This document shows, piece after piece, positions 48,401 through 59,441 of a DNA stretch of 64,000 nt. The translations under genes were made by a program, and so were the position numbers. Positions within the stretch are counted from its first letter, which is position 1, and every line of letters begins with the position of its first letter. Source of the stretch: Eutrigla gurnardus (lineage: Eukaryota > Chordata > Actinopteri > Perciformes > Triglidae); the NCBI GenBank assembly GCA_963514095.1, contig OY741282.1:15288921-15352920 (forward strand), in the 5' to 3' direction. The notes below the pieces were generated by a model. That model searched no databases, was not told the DNA's origin, and saw only the letters and a program-made list of their open reading frames with translations.

Positions 48401-50182
48401 TTGTTGCATATTACACCTTTAAAATGTGAAATTGTAATTAAACTGATGAAATATGCATCTTCCAGCAATATAAATAGTTGTACTTTTCTTCAATCTGACT
48501 GGACTAAAATACATTTAACATGGCTGTCAGATTACATCTGACTCATTAGACGTTTCGAGCATTATCTCCCTGTTCAGCCATGTAATCTAATAAAGCAAAG
48601 ATACCATGAAATATTAGATGATGAAAATAATTTTCCCAACCACGCAGTGAGGGAATGCAAGTGCTACAAACATCAGTCGAAAAAAAAGACAGGAGCCGAG
48701 AGCACAACCGGAGACGTACAGAGGCGGCTGGTCTATGCAGAATATCAATGCTTTGTTGTGGCGCTTTACTTGAAAATCTGCACAGTATGGAAATCTCTCT
48801 GGATCTGGAGCCAACGCGTAGTCCACAATTGTTCCAGTGTTCTACAAATCTGAGTGCCGTGAATACAAAGGTGCTTCGCTGGACTGATGGACTGAAGACA
48901 AACCTGTCTAGTTTCAGAGAGGAGGGAGCTGATGGATGATTGGCAGCGGTGCAAAGAGAAATAAAGTGTCACCAGAAGTGTATGTGCATATATGAATGTG
49001 CGTCATGTTGTCATATCGTCCAATCCATATAAACCTCTTGCTCCTCTCGCACTAAAGTCCTCTATTCTCCAGTCGATTACGAGAGGCACGACCTCTGATG
49101 GAGCTTTTGCGATATATGCAGGTAATGACGTGCAAAGGTAGCAATGCATTTATTGTACAGCGGCTCGGAGGTTCGGAGCACAAGAGAATTGGATGATGCT
49201 GCAGCAGTTCCTGTGAGAGGTTGCTATGGTTTGGACTAAGTTTTGTAACTTTGTTGCTCCGGTTCAGCCTTGAAATGCATTTAAAATTTAAAACTACGGA
49301 CAGAGAGAGAGAGAAACATTTAGAGGAATATTCCTTAAATTGCAGGAGGACTGCATGTGTTATTTTCCTGTCCCTTTGTTGCACTGATGAGAGGCTTTTT
49401 TGGCAGGTAGCAATTTATAATCACTTGAAAAAGCATATATCTTATAACTTTATTAAGTCATATCTGAATCTTTGTACATTTACTGAGAGGACAGACGTGT
49501 TTGTTGTTTATTAAAGGTTCCTCTAATCAGGTAGCCACTTTTACAAAATCTCTTTCCTTTGAGGTGGTTTTGAGGAATAATCCTGTAATCTAATCTATCA
49601 AAGGATGCACAGCTTGGGGGGGGGGGGGGAGTCACTGCACTGATGTACTGGACTGGATCCAAAACTGCATTAGATTAAAATAAATGTATCTGATATGCAA
49701 CCAAATAATGCTGAATCGCATGTTATTTTAAATCAACTCAACTGGATGATTCTCTTATGATAATATGAGACATAGATTTATTACATTTATTATTTCATTG
49801 TTCTTACCTCCAGGACAGATGTCTCTTATCCCATTTGTTCTGAGGAGTCGGGCTTCGTTTCCTGCGGCCCACCGTCACCTCGGCCTCAGCCACATCTGGC
49901 AGAGAACATCTGGGTGTGGTCATTAGGCCCAAAGTGGCTTGGTCTAAAGAGGAGAGGAGGATATAGTTGTCGGTTTTCTTGATTGCATCATATCATTCAC
50001 TCTTCTAGATATTTTCCGACCAACCCCCCAATCACACACAGCCACATACCTAAGACTCCGGTCTCCCTCAGCCCTCCGTACTTCTGCATGGCTTTGATGG
50101 CCTTGGTCAGGGCCTCCTTGGTCTGAAGCTGACCAGTCACTGGGTCAGGGGGCGGGAGGTAGCCAAACTTACTCAGCCAGTC
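19877..50182 (-). CDS. mmp17: Matrix metalloproteinase-17 (MT4-MMP), GPI-anchored; 5' partial, 9 exons
   Basis: This encodes a zinc endopeptidase of the cell surface. Nine exons join in phase to 551 codons plus stop (partial numbering). Pro-domain 1-69 has cysteine switch TPRCSLPDV (Cys57); a furin site RRKR is at 71-74. The catalytic domain carries [11 protein letters not shown] (Zn-binding His198, His202, His208; Glu199) and a Met-turn [10 protein letters not shown] hinge follows, then four hemopexin blades closed by Cys288 and Cys479. The tail has GYEVCSCTS and a hydrophobic end [19 protein letters not shown] with no cytoplasmic residues, as for GPI attachment (known for MMP17 and MMP25). 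[24 protein letters not shown] and the CSCTS tail favour MMP17 over MMP25. The signal-peptide exon is missing. Fish may carry mmp17a and mmp17b; which this is cannot be told. Confidence 0.93.
20206..20231 (+). repeat. (AG)n microsatellite forming the pyrimidine tract of the last mmp17 acceptor
   Basis: Thirteen AG units on the plus strand are (CT)n on the transcript and end a few bases from the exon at 20202. Confidence 0.9.
20232..25691. other. mmp17 intron 9; no other gene seen
   Basis: About 5.4 kb. The only clear repeat is the (CA)n tract at 24205-24288. Open frames within it have no recognised domains or splice support. Confidence 0.55.
24205..24288 (+). repeat. (CA)n microsatellite
   Basis: About 40 CA units with one GCGC interruption near the right end, in mmp17 intron 9. 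Confidence 0.95.
25692..25949 (-). CDS. mmp17: mmp17 exon 9 (hemopexin blades 2-4)
   Basis: It encodes [56 protein letters not shown] and [10 protein letters not shown], successive hemopexin repeats. The acceptor is CTCTCCAG and the donor GTGAGT; the exon ends in phase 1. Confidence 0.96.
25950..26464. other. mmp17 intron 8
   Basis: Unique AT-rich sequence between two hemopexin exons; nothing else recognised. Confidence 0.6.
26465..26617 (-). CDS. mmp17: mmp17 exon 8 (hemopexin blades 1-2)
   Basis: It encodes [36 protein letters not shown] and HKIVFFKG, two hemopexin repeats. The acceptor is CTCACAG and the donor GTACAG; phases 1 in and 1 out. Confidence 0.95.
26618..27461. other. mmp17 intron 7
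   Basis: Unique sequence with a C/T-rich stretch at about 27310-27460; no other feature recognised. Confidence 0.6.
27462..27544 (-). CDS. mmp17: mmp17 exon 7 (start of hemopexin domain)
   Basis: It encodes [20 protein letters not shown] through FFFKG. Cys288 is the first of the pair that closes the hemopexin propeller. The acceptor is CTCTCAG and the donor GTACTG; the exon ends in phase 1. Confidence 0.93.
27545..29215. other. mmp17 intron 6
   Basis: Purine-rich run at 27545-27635 (minus-strand pyrimidine tract above the exon 7 acceptor). The rest is unique sequence without a recognised element. Confidence 0.6.
29216..29318 (-). CDS. mmp17: mmp17 exon 6 (hinge)
   Basis: A Pro/Ser-rich linker between the catalytic and hemopexin domains, from [16 protein letters not shown] to LPENRSTLL, with NRS as a possible N-glycosylation site. 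The acceptor is CCTCGTAG and the donor GTAAGTGG; the exon ends in phase 2. It is the least conserved exon. Confidence 0.88.
29319..30215. other. mmp17 intron 5
   Basis: Unique sequence. The plus-strand frame at 29733-30098 lacks any recognised motif and is taken as chance. Confidence 0.6.
30216..30392 (-). CDS. mmp17: mmp17 exon 5 (active site)
   Basis: It encodes [20 protein letters not shown], then VH, the catalytic zinc site, followed by the Met-turn and [12 protein letters not shown]. The acceptor is CCTTTAG and the donor GTACGA; the exon ends in phase 1. The frame reads on past the donor, but the next exon restores the expected VRDSVS continuation. Confidence 0.96.
31658..31744 (+). other. 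Coding-like segment in mmp17 intron 4, opposite strand
   Basis: On the plus strand, 29 codons of GC-rich, coding-like sequence ([20 protein letters not shown], then FAEDSVN) end at a perfect GTGAGT donor. The frame also runs on to a TGA at 31769-31771. The acceptor side (ACCTTAG) has a poor pyrimidine tract, and a stop lies just upstream in frame. No family is recognised. It may be a relic of an exon or a retrocopy fragment. Confidence 0.25.
36201..36256 (+). repeat. (CA)n microsatellite
   Basis: About 27 CA units with one AAA interruption, in mmp17 intron 4. Confidence 0.93.
39726..40012 (-). CDS. mmp17: mmp17 exon 4 (catalytic domain, N-terminal part)
   Basis: It runs from [11 protein letters not shown] to [12 protein letters not shown] and includes [35 protein letters not shown] and the structural Zn/Ca-binding [10 protein letters not shown]. 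The acceptor is CCCTCAG and the donor GTGAGG; the exon ends in phase 1. Confidence 0.96.
44805..44846 (+). repeat. (AC)n microsatellite
   Basis: About 21 AC units in mmp17 intron 3. Confidence 0.93.
45036..45116 (+). repeat. (AC)n microsatellite
   Basis: About 40 AC units, 190 bases from the preceding AC tract. Confidence 0.95.
45381..45479 (+). repeat. Compound (TA)n(TG)n microsatellite
   Basis: About 34 TA units with TGTATG interruptions pass directly into about 16 TG units. Alternating purine-pyrimidine DNA of this length can form cruciform or Z-DNA structures. Confidence 0.95.
45960..46220 (+). repeat. Degenerate fish interspersed repeat (TTAGCATG-rich)
   Basis: It contains GAAATATCTCCACAACTAAT, TTTTGTACAGACATTCATGA, ATTACTTTGGTGACCCTCTG, GTTAGCATG motifs and CTGTAGACTCTGGCG. 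This order matches a repeat common in fish genomes as I recall it, and its first part is shared with 5105-5330. The class is not named. Confidence 0.55.
49808..49943 (-). CDS. mmp17: mmp17 exon 3 (cysteine switch and furin site)
   Basis: It encodes [18 protein letters not shown], then VGRRKRS, the furin-type cleavage site, and the start of the catalytic domain ([11 protein letters not shown]). The acceptor is CTTTAG and the donor GTAAGAA; the exon ends in phase 2. Confidence 0.95.
49944..50049. other. mmp17 intron 2 (106 bases)
   Basis: A short GT-AG intron with a CT-rich acceptor tract, between the two pro-domain exons. Confidence 0.85.
50050..50182 (-). CDS. mmp17: mmp17 exon 2 (pro-domain)
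   Basis: Acceptor CCTTCCAG and donor GTATGT. It encodes [18 protein letters not shown] through [10 protein letters not shown], the helical pro-domain that keeps the protease latent. It starts in phase 0 and ends in phase 1. The numbering assumes one upstream exon with the signal peptide. Confidence 0.92.
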
Positions 50183-50689
50183 CTGGAAGGGAAGAAAAGC
50201 AGACACACGAGTTCAAGGCTTGTGTTGACGAAAGACCAAAGTTGCGATGTAAATTTGCAATTTCAATTTTCCACATGTGTGACCGTTTTGTAACACTGCA
50301 CATCACTCAACGTTTACATTTGGGACCAACGGAGTCCAGCCAGGCTGACATTGATTGGCTATGGTGCAGATGCAGCTGAGCTGCGACGTGAGCGTTGCTC
50401 TTTTCTCCCCGAAGACATCCTTCTTTTTTTCTCGTTCCTCTCTTGCATTCATCTGTCTCCACCCAACTGAAGCCTCTCCCTCCCTCCTCATGATCTGGCA
50501 GCCAATAAGGTGGTGACGCAGAGCAATAGCAAGGCATCCCTTCTGTATTGACAATGCAAGTGAAATCCCATTAACTGAATGATTTAGCTCCAGGGAAAGC
50601 TCTCTGTTGGCTGATTTGCCTCATCATCCTTGGCTGGTCTAATGTGCTCTCTCCTCTTGGTTCTGGTTAATAAGCATGCTGCGGTTCAG

Positions 50690-51000
50690 AGTTTTGAATG
50701 AGGTAAAGTTCTTTTTTTTTTGTGATGCCAGTAAAAAGTGCATTACAGTAATCGATTTGGCTTGAAATGAAGGCATGGCTCAGTTTTTCAGCATTTGATT
50801 TATAAACGGTTGCACTTTAGCTTTGTTTGTCAAGTGGAAAAATTATGTTTTCATCATCTTGTTAATAAGAGACTTGTAGCTCCGACATAACTAAGACATC
50901 TAACCTCAGATTTAATCCAGTGTGTTAATTTCCCCAGATTATTAAATTGCAATTTGACTCTCAGGTCTCACTGCATTTTTAAAATGCAATAAAGTGGGCG
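50690..51000 (+). repeat. Degenerate fish interspersed repeat fragment
   Basis: The stretch GTGCATTACAGTAATCGATT, then GAAATGAAGGCATGGCTCAG and TTTTTCAGC, resembles the distal part of a repeat I recall as abundant in teleosts. Another part of what may be the same family lies at 54660-55140. Confidence 0.4.
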
Positions 51001-53097
51001 ATGGGCTGAAACCACAGTCACTTCCCTACGCTGAAAGGCTCGACCAATAGGACAGGTAGCTTGGAAAACAGTGATATGGGGCATAGAGTTTGATGGATTT
51101 ACCACAGTGCCTCACTCCCCACCACTGGGAGACTATACATTCGCCAGGAGGAGCATTTAATGGTACTTAGCTCCACCCTCTCGTGTCACTTATGGTAGAG
51201 CTGTCAAAAACCAAGATGGCGAGGCATCAACGGGGCAAACCAATGGGTGACATCATGGTGAATATGTATAGTGAGAACAAAAATAGACCAAAGCAGCTCC
51301 CTTGTGCAAAACACAGAACAAATCTCCAACACTGACTCAAATTTCCCCTTTCATGTATGTTTCGACCCAGTTTAAACTTTAAACACAGTCAGAAAGATCA
51401 ATAGACCTTGAAGACAATTCATTGAGATATCAGTTTCACAGCACAGGGCAAGAATACATTTTCATCTGAATTTAGTCTGACACTGTTGCTATTTTTAGCA
51501 AGAGCACATTCAGCTATGTTAGCATTACTAGCACATGTGGGTAAAGCATGCTAACCTGATAAGATAAGTAATTTGTGGTCATTTTAGTTGAAACTAATAA
51601 TTTAGTACATTCCATTTAGAGTAATTCACTGACTTAATGTAATCTCAGTTGACAAACAGTTTGTTACATGAGCTCCCCTCCATCTTACCTGCTGTCCATG
51701 GGACCAAACAGGAAGTGAGAACTTCCAATAGGCTTTGTACTAGAGGGAACTCAGGTTGTACCATTTGGAGTACAAAGCAGGGGTTTTATTGGGGTTTTTA
51801 AGTGCCATCGATAAATTGTTAGAATAATGATTAGAAATGGTATTATTGTTTTGACTTGTTTGATTACGCACTAACTCAGGTTTATCTGTTTAAAAGCAAT
51901 GGGAAGAGGCCCAGAGGAGTTCTCTGTTTAGTGTTGAAATTGGTACATATTTCCTGATGTTCTTTTGAAAAGTTTTGATTTGATTATAATTCTTCTCCCT
52001 TGTAGCTTTTTCTTTCGCAACCTCACCAAAACCAGCCTGAACTGCGTGTTTTCCTTACTCCACTTAGCTAATGTTATTTTAATTAAATGTTCCTATACAA
52101 ACAGTAAACTACAGTATGATGATCAGTATGTCGTACATAAGACGTTGGTAGAATAGATTTGGAACATGCCATGTGACTTCCTGGTACTGTGGTTTATGTG
52201 TGCAGCTGTGTTATTGGAAGTATTTTTATTGATATGTTGAGTGCTCTCACTTTTGCTTTTAGCTCAAAATGAAGCAGTTTATCTAAACTGCTGGCTTGAT
52301 TACAACTTGTCTGACAGCTCATGTTTTTATCCCCCATCGCCTTAGAGATTTATTTCTGTTTCCGATGTTGTCATAACAGACAAGAATGATGGCAAAATAT
52401 TTTAAAATGAGAACCAATTAACAAATAAACCAGGAATTTTCTCGAAATCAAAACAAGAGGAACAAAGTGTATGTTTGCTCATATCTGGGTGCATTGTATG
52501 GATGTGCTGGCATCCATACAAGAGGAAGGTTTATGTTCTTCTCTGAAAGCAAGGTGTGTTAGTGATGGATCACATCTGCTCCATCTACACAACCGCAATT
52601 CCCTATTTTCACGCTCATAAAGTCACCACATTTTTTCTTTTTTTTTTGTGGAGCCAGCAACTAATTTAAACCCTGACACCGTTGCTTATGGGGGTGGAGG
52701 GGTGGAAGCTGTAAAACCTGCCAGGTTCTGTAACATGCTGAACACTGCTAAATTATATATGTCACTGTGTTTAGGTGAGGGTGTGTAAAATACTGCACAC
52801 AAGTCATCTGAGTTCAAACAGAGAAACAACAACAAAAAAATAGAATTTTGTTCAATTCAAACACACACAACCAGCAGCGACAGCTCAAAGATGCAATTGC
52901 AAATTAGCATATCAAGTTTAATTCACCAAAAATGATCTGTCTTTTCTTTTCTTTTTTTCTGGGGTGTTTGCCCTTCATAAAATAAGAAATGAATGAGAAA
53001 ACAACAAATCATCCTCTCCAAGTCTGTGATCAACAAAATGAGCTCAGATGCAGACGTCTGACCCATCTTTTATCACATATTAACATACACAGTGTGG

Positions 53098-53125
53098 ACA
53101 CACACACACACACACACACACACAC
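53098..53125 (+). repeat. (AC)n microsatellite
   Basis: About 14 AC units. Confidence 0.9.
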
Positions 53126-54455
53126 TGGATGCAGAAGAATTATGTGTATCAGCGTACTGCATCCCGAATGCGAAGTCTGTTTTAAAGCCTTTGATGCTGC
53201 AGCAGTGTTTTGATTGCTGCCTTGTGTTCCGCATCACATAAAAGCGTGGACTAATCTCACACTTACTCTCTTGCACCAGAGTTGTAGAGCAAAACTAAAA
53301 GAACATCTTGAATGGCACCGGGTAAAGTTCAACCGCTGCTTCAAGCAACAGAAAATAAAAAAAAACGTTTTTTTATCTCTTTAAGATAATTTATTCAAGA
53401 AGTTGAGAGTATGTGAAAGAAATAGAGGGAAGACAAATAAAAGTTCCCTGTCAAAGAAAGAAGAAGAAAAAAATCAAGATTTTAAGGTCATCTGGAGAAA
53501 AGTAGCAGAGAGGGAAATATTCTCTTCATATTTGACGTCTTCTTTTACTTTGTATATTAAATCAAGCTTCTCCGTTGGTTGTTTGGACAAATGCAACACA
53601 ATCACAAATCAGTTGAGACACGAAACCTCATTGTTGATTAAGATCACCGCATAATAAAGTGCAAAGCAAACCAGAATGGCATCTTTGCAATTTGCACTTC
53701 AAGTCTGTGCCTAATTAATACGTGATTAAGTAATGGAACAACATATGACACAATGTGCAGCGGCGAGTCGACTCATAACGTCGCTCGTGTGGAATTAAAA
53801 CGAGATGGATCAAAATCAATGAGCTCCACAATAAATGCGCACACAGTCTTGGCATTACATCCTCTCTTTGTTTACAAAATGGTCGGATGTGATGTTCATT
53901 TATTATGAGAGGGGAGAATGAGAGGAAAAACAGTTTTCTCTGTGTCTCTGGTGAAAACGGAGGCTCAGCTGCAGTCTTCAGGGCTGAAGCTGCTATTCAG
54001 TGACCTCAGCAGGGGGAAATTCTCGCTGACATGGGGGTCCTGACCTCATGTCTCAACGCGGGCCCAGGAGATCCTCACCACTTATCCTTCACGCTGCTCT
54101 AATGACCTGCAGGTACAGCTTTGATTGGTGTGGTGAGGCAATGCCAAATTAAAACAAGGGGTAAAATGTTCCTGTATAATGAAGTGGAGACTTTGGTTAT
54201 ATACGCGTGAGCCTCGGCACTCCCTCGTCGCATTCGTCCCCGAAATGCCTTTCGCAGCGTGAAAGCCAAAACGCCGTAAACCAACATCCTCAATGCCAAA
54301 CTCGTATCTCACATCCATGAACAAACTTTATTGCCTTTATGTCATCACTGGGAGGAAAGGAGTCAAGTATTAAATGCAACGTAATGAAACGGAGGTTGAA
54401 TATCCTGCAAACAATTTGATTTGGCTGGCAAAATGTTTACTCAAATGTAGATTAT

Positions 54456-54516
54456 TTAAGACCTCCTGTTTCTAGGAGGTCTTAATTTTTTTATTAAAGG
54501 ATTTAATAAAAAAATT
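54456..54516. repeat. Two adjoining perfect hairpins
   Basis: Hairpin 1 has a 12-bp stem (54456-54467 with 54474-54485) and a 6-base loop; its arm is TTAAGACCTCCT. Hairpin 2 has a 15-bp stem (54484-54498 with 54502-54516) and a 3-base loop; its arm is AATTTTTTTATTAAA. They overlap by two bases. Confidence 0.85.
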
Positions 54517-54659
54517 GGTCTGTCTTTGTAAAATCATTGTGCATGTGCTTTGATCAGGGAACTATTGTGACAGTCATGTCTGAAAACCCCCACACAAGAC
54601 CTGATGGCATCATTTAAATCCAACACAGCAATACTGCATGTGCAATCCAAATACAGCAT

Positions 54660-55140
54660 AATTTAACCAATTTCCATATTTGATATAGCACCTTTCATAG
54701 TCACACAAAATGCTTCACAGTCAAAATGAAAATGAATATAAACCAATGGAATGGAGTTTCCCCGCCAAGTTAAAAGGTCTCAAGCTTATTGGGAGACGAT
54801 TGCAAAGCTTAGGAGGCCAGCAACGAGAAAGCACAATCTCCCGGAGTCTTCAAACGTGTCCGAGGGCAACACTTAGAGAAGCCCCCGGGGAGCGGAGAGC
54901 TTGGCTAGTGGGGTGGTGGTGCAGAAGGTCTGTGATGAACTGTGGAGCCTGGCCAAGTATGGCTCTATAAAAGGAGCATCAACATTTGAATGAATCCTAA
55001 TATTAACAGGAAGCCAATGCTAAGAGTTGGAAATAAAAGCTTAGCAGCAGCATTTTCAATGGTTTGAAAACGGAGGATTTATGAAGAGAATTTAGTCCAA
55101 AAATGATGACATTAAAGCATGGACTTAATTTAATTTCTCG
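54660..55140 (+). repeat. Degenerate fish interspersed repeat
   Basis: It starts with a TATAGCACCTTTCATAG-like stretch and contains CAAAATGCTTCACAGTCAAA, CTTAGGAGGCCAGCAACG, GTCTGTGATGAACTGTGGAG and CAGGAAGCCAATGCTAAGAG, in the order I recall for a non-LTR-type repeat common in teleosts. Its frame (54710-54970) is repeat-derived. Confidence 0.5.
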
Positions 55141-56744
55141 TTACAAAGAAGCTCTGTTTCTTCGATGAAAGACAGCGTCCTAATGTGAGCATCAAAATTT
55201 ATGGATTGGTTAAAAATCACACCACAGTTTTATTGCCTCTCCTGATGCAAATTTTAAGAAATATGCACCAATACACTAGTGTTATTGTTTGGTTTTTCTC
55301 TCTTGTTTTTCTGGCCTACAACTGCATTTCCTTGCGAATCGCTGTGTTGCATAATGACAATAAATAATCCTAGATGAAAAACATAAAACGACTGGGAGAA
55401 GTTTCCCTGAGTGAAAGCCATAAATCATCTCTGCGAAATGAAAGTGCCTCCTGCTCTAATTCCAGGCAAAAAAAGTTTGGCGTTAATGGAGAAGTTTGAC
55501 ATTTTGTGAAATATGGTTATTTGTTTTCTTGCCAAGACTTAAATGAGAAGATCAATACCACTCTCAGTAAATGCAGAGCCGCAGCCAGCAGCCGGTTAAC
55601 TCCGCTTTTAAAGCACAAAGGCAAAGAACAGGAGGGAATGGTGAAGTCTGGCTCTGACCAAAGGGAACAGAACCTGCCTAAAGCTCACTAATTAACACAT
55701 TGTGTGTTTTTCATTTGAACTGTACAAAGGTGGAAAGGGAAGAGAAGTCATATTTCACAATTACTTGATCAGAACCACTAAGTTCCTGGAGCATTCGCTG
55801 GTTTCTGGGCAACTGGTCAGTTCAGTGTTGGTGGGCAACCGCTTCTTCTCAGGCACAATAATTCACTAATTCCTCACAATCATGTTGCTATGAGCAACAG
55901 CGTCCTACATGAACACACTTTTGTATACTTGTCAATCAAATCCGATCAAAACAACCCCCACATGTCATATTTATTTTTCCCGAAACCAGAAAATTCATGT
56001 TTACTTGGTCACTTATTGATATTTAATGTTACAGAAAAATACTTGAAATGAAAAGTCTCTTTTACAGTCATATTTGTGTAAAATGTCATTAGCGGTCCCT
56101 CCAGAGCTCTCTAAAGCGACAGACCCGTGTTTTCTTTCCTCTTTTTGTTATTTGAACGCTGGCAGCAGCTTTTAATCAATCCGAGCAACACTTTTCCTCA
56201 CTGTCAATAAGCTGACATTTATCGTTCGCCCGTATACTTCGTGGGATTCAGGGCCGCGCTGATGCACTTCACTGTGGTAACAATTAGACAGGCTGCTAAA
56301 TCAAACTCGTCTGTTGATGCACCACCAACGGCAACGGCAGTCAATTTTCCTCAGTGTGTAACCCCGGCTGATTAAGCTCACGGCATCCTTTCTGTCAAAC
56401 CTGTCGATCAATGCGCACTCCTGCCTTTTTTGCACACCTCAAGTCACTATATATATATATATAGCAACAATTACTTGGGAAGCGTGACGTTGCCACCGTT
56501 TGGGTTCGATGCTCTCAAGACACTTTTGGATGGGATTGCTTTGGCATTGAATTTCCAGGAAATATTCCGTATCATACAAACTCAAATGACCTTTATGCCA
56601 CATTAAACACTTGGCGAGGGAATCTTAAATCCATTCCCACTAAGAAGGATAATCATCTTGTTCATTTTTTTCTGAAAAGTTAAAATCCTTCACTTCAGTC
56701 CCTCCTTACAGTATAATAATATACAGTAAATATGCACATACACT

Positions 56745-56850
56745 ATATACATAGGGCTGGGCCATATGGTCAAAACCATCTATCCCAAAATAGGTAATTT
56801 CATATATTAAAGATACGGTGTATATCACAATATAGCATGTTTCTTGTAAT
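56745..56850 (+). repeat. MITE-like fragment (GGGCTGGGCCATATGG)
   Basis: The stretch ATAGGGCTGGGCCATATGG and the following TATATCACAATATAGC are typical of the end of a widespread fish hAT-type MITE as I recall it. The other end was not found. Confidence 0.4.
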
Positions 56851-58049
56851 TCAAAATAACCACATGGTAGAGCCTATTTTTGTATCCTGTGTGGATTAAA
56901 TACTTGACAAATAAAAATAATAATAAAAAAGTTTTAACTAGTTTTATCAGGAACTTTAGTGAAAAATGAACAGTTAAAGTGATACTAGGACAGAATTATA
57001 CTTCCAGCTATAAACTGGCTATGTTTACATGCATGCACACAAATACAGGGAACCAGAATAAGACAACAGTAAGATTTAACTTTCAATTTGTTTAGGCAAC
57101 GTATAAACAAAACCACCATCTTCAAAAGACTTCCCCTCAGATTTTTGAAGACACGTTCTAGGCTTTATTCCTCCAAAATAATAGACAGAGAAAAACATTA
57201 AATGTGAAGATGTTGTTCAATAATGAATGTGCGGATTGGATGTAAACACGACTAGTATGTAGCTGACCACGTATATTTGTATGTAAACACACGCACTCTG
57301 AGACACACACAGATTACAGAAACGCACAGTCAGAACTTTTATTTACGTCCACATGGAAACAATAATTCACAGAGGGGCTTTAACACATGCTGTACACACA
57401 TTCCACTTCTCACTTTCTCACAAATACACGTGTAATTGAGGCGTTGAGTGGGTATTACAGGGTTTGAGTTGCTCTCGGTCTATGCTGCAGTATATGAGGG
57501 ATAGTTTATCTCTGTAATCCTGAGCTCTGGTCCCTGTGATCCTTTAATACAGCAAAGTCTGGAGTAGAAAAGAATCAACAAATTAAAAAAAAAAAGAGTG
57601 AAAGAAAACTAGCGCATAAATCCCTACTAGCACATTCAGAGTTTACATACCGTACACTATATTATGATGTGATTTATTAAAGTAAAGATCTTGTTGCGGG
57701 TAGGTCCTGTCTGATATAGAAAATGACCCAGACTTTCCCTAATTAAATATTTTAAATGACTCGTTTTTCAATAGCAATTTATCGCAGCAAACAGTGAGCG
57801 AGCTGCCTTTCTGCAACAAAGTTGAGTGCAAGCCAAGAATGAAACAGATTTGAGGGAGAAGGCTGAGCTCCGTGTGTGTGTGTGTGAGAGACATTGATTA
57901 TTGTGGGCGCAGATTTGAAGCTGAAGTGCAGATACATCAGCGTATAGCGCTTGAAACGTGAGGCTTGAGACGGAGAGGCAGCGTGTGGGTGTGCGAGTTT
58001 GAGGAAGATTGGTGGTTTTATACATTTTTTTGCTTCGAGGTGTTTTTTT

Positions 58050-58230
58050 TTTAATGGACCTGCATTTCTATAGCACTTTTCTAGTCTTTCTAACCACTCC
58101 AGGCGCTTTACACTACATTCAACCATTCACACACATTCACACACTGATGGGAGAGGAGCCGCCCGCCCGTTAGGATCTGATTTAATCGAACTCATTCACA
58201 GCCTTACGGGGCCTGCCGACTTGAGGAGCC
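58050..58230 (+). repeat. Degenerate fish interspersed repeat
   Basis: The order TTTCTATAGCACTTTTCTAG, AACCACTCCAGGCGCTTTAC, ACCATTCACACACATTCACA and ACTGATGG matches a repeat I recall in many fish loci. Non-coding. Confidence 0.5.
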
Positions 58231-59404
58231 GGGAATCAAACATCTCTTTATCGTAGGCCTAAAAAGTGATCTTAAATATGTCTGCATTCACGTTTTAAAC
58301 AAAGGGGACTTAAATCACATTTAGTCATCTCTTTTTGCAGTAAGAAATCATGTCAGCGTGTTTTTTTTTTTAAAGGTGTTGTTATAAGTTTTGGTCATTA
58401 AAAGGAAGATTATAAAGATCACTGGGGAAACATCCAAAATCCGGCTGGAACGGTCTGTGTCTGTGTTTGATTGATTAGCTCTGGAACAGAACACTGGCAG
58501 GGGAACAAGAGAAAGAGGAAAAGTACTGCTAACTTACTGCGATAGCCAGTCTGTGTGTCATTAGCAACCCCACGTGATCATTACAGGTAGGTTTACATGC
58601 TGTTTAATGTAGATGAGCTGCTTATTAAACTATAAGTTCTCCACCTACATAGACAACGACCCATTAGTATGACGAGGAATTGGTGCAAAAATAGGAGGCG
58701 CCATCATAAAATATAAATGTATTTTTTTTTCACACAGGATGTGATTTGTATTGCAGATATGCATGCATGCTACTGCAGATGAAAAAAAAAAGGCAATGCA
58801 AGTTAATCTCAGTTGGACTTTAAACAAGCTGAGACTCAGCAGAGCAAGCGAGCCATCTGGCCCCGCTCCTCATCAGATGGCTGTGATGCACATGGTTTTC
58901 TTGTTTACCAACAGAGAAGAAGAAATGTAGCCATTTTTCTCTTGTTCTGGCGTTTTTGCAGAGATCTTCATGAGGAGATCCTTGGAATGCCAGCGTGGAC
59001 GCAAGTCGTTTTTGAAAAAACCAGCTCAACTGATTCATGTCGAGGCAGTAAAACGCTGAACCTCACCAACTTCACTCACCAACTTCATTGAGGCGTTTTT
59101 CACACTCTGTAAATATCCACTCAACTCTCAACTGTTGAGTGGAAGAATGAGTTTCCCCTTTCAGTGTGTGTGACTCACAGGTCAAAGGTCGCCGTTGTTT
59201 AACTTTGACCTACAAATAGAAACAACTGCATCTTGTGTTTGAGACATTGCTACAACAGAGAACTGTCCCATCGCCCAGGTTGTACATTATCACACCGCCA
59301 GACTACAAACTGCAGTATCAGTGTTGCTCATCATTCCATTACTGGCTATGTCACATCTGTGACATCACATCCTTTTCTGGTCTCTAATGTAATTCTCACA
59401 GCTG

Positions 59405-59405
<1 letters not shown>

Positions 59406-59437
<32 letters not shown>
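59406..59437 (+). repeat. (AC)n microsatellite
   Basis: About 16 AC units. Confidence 0.9.

Positions 59438-59441
<4 letters not shown>

Larger units (their letters stand above)
40013..49807. other. mmp17 intron 3 (9.8 kb)
   Basis: It contains three microsatellite clusters (44805-44846, 45036-45116, 45381-45479), a degenerate repeat at about 45960-46220, and a G-run at 49617-49629. The long plus-strand frame at 40464-40943 has no recognised domain. No gene is seen. Confidence 0.5.
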
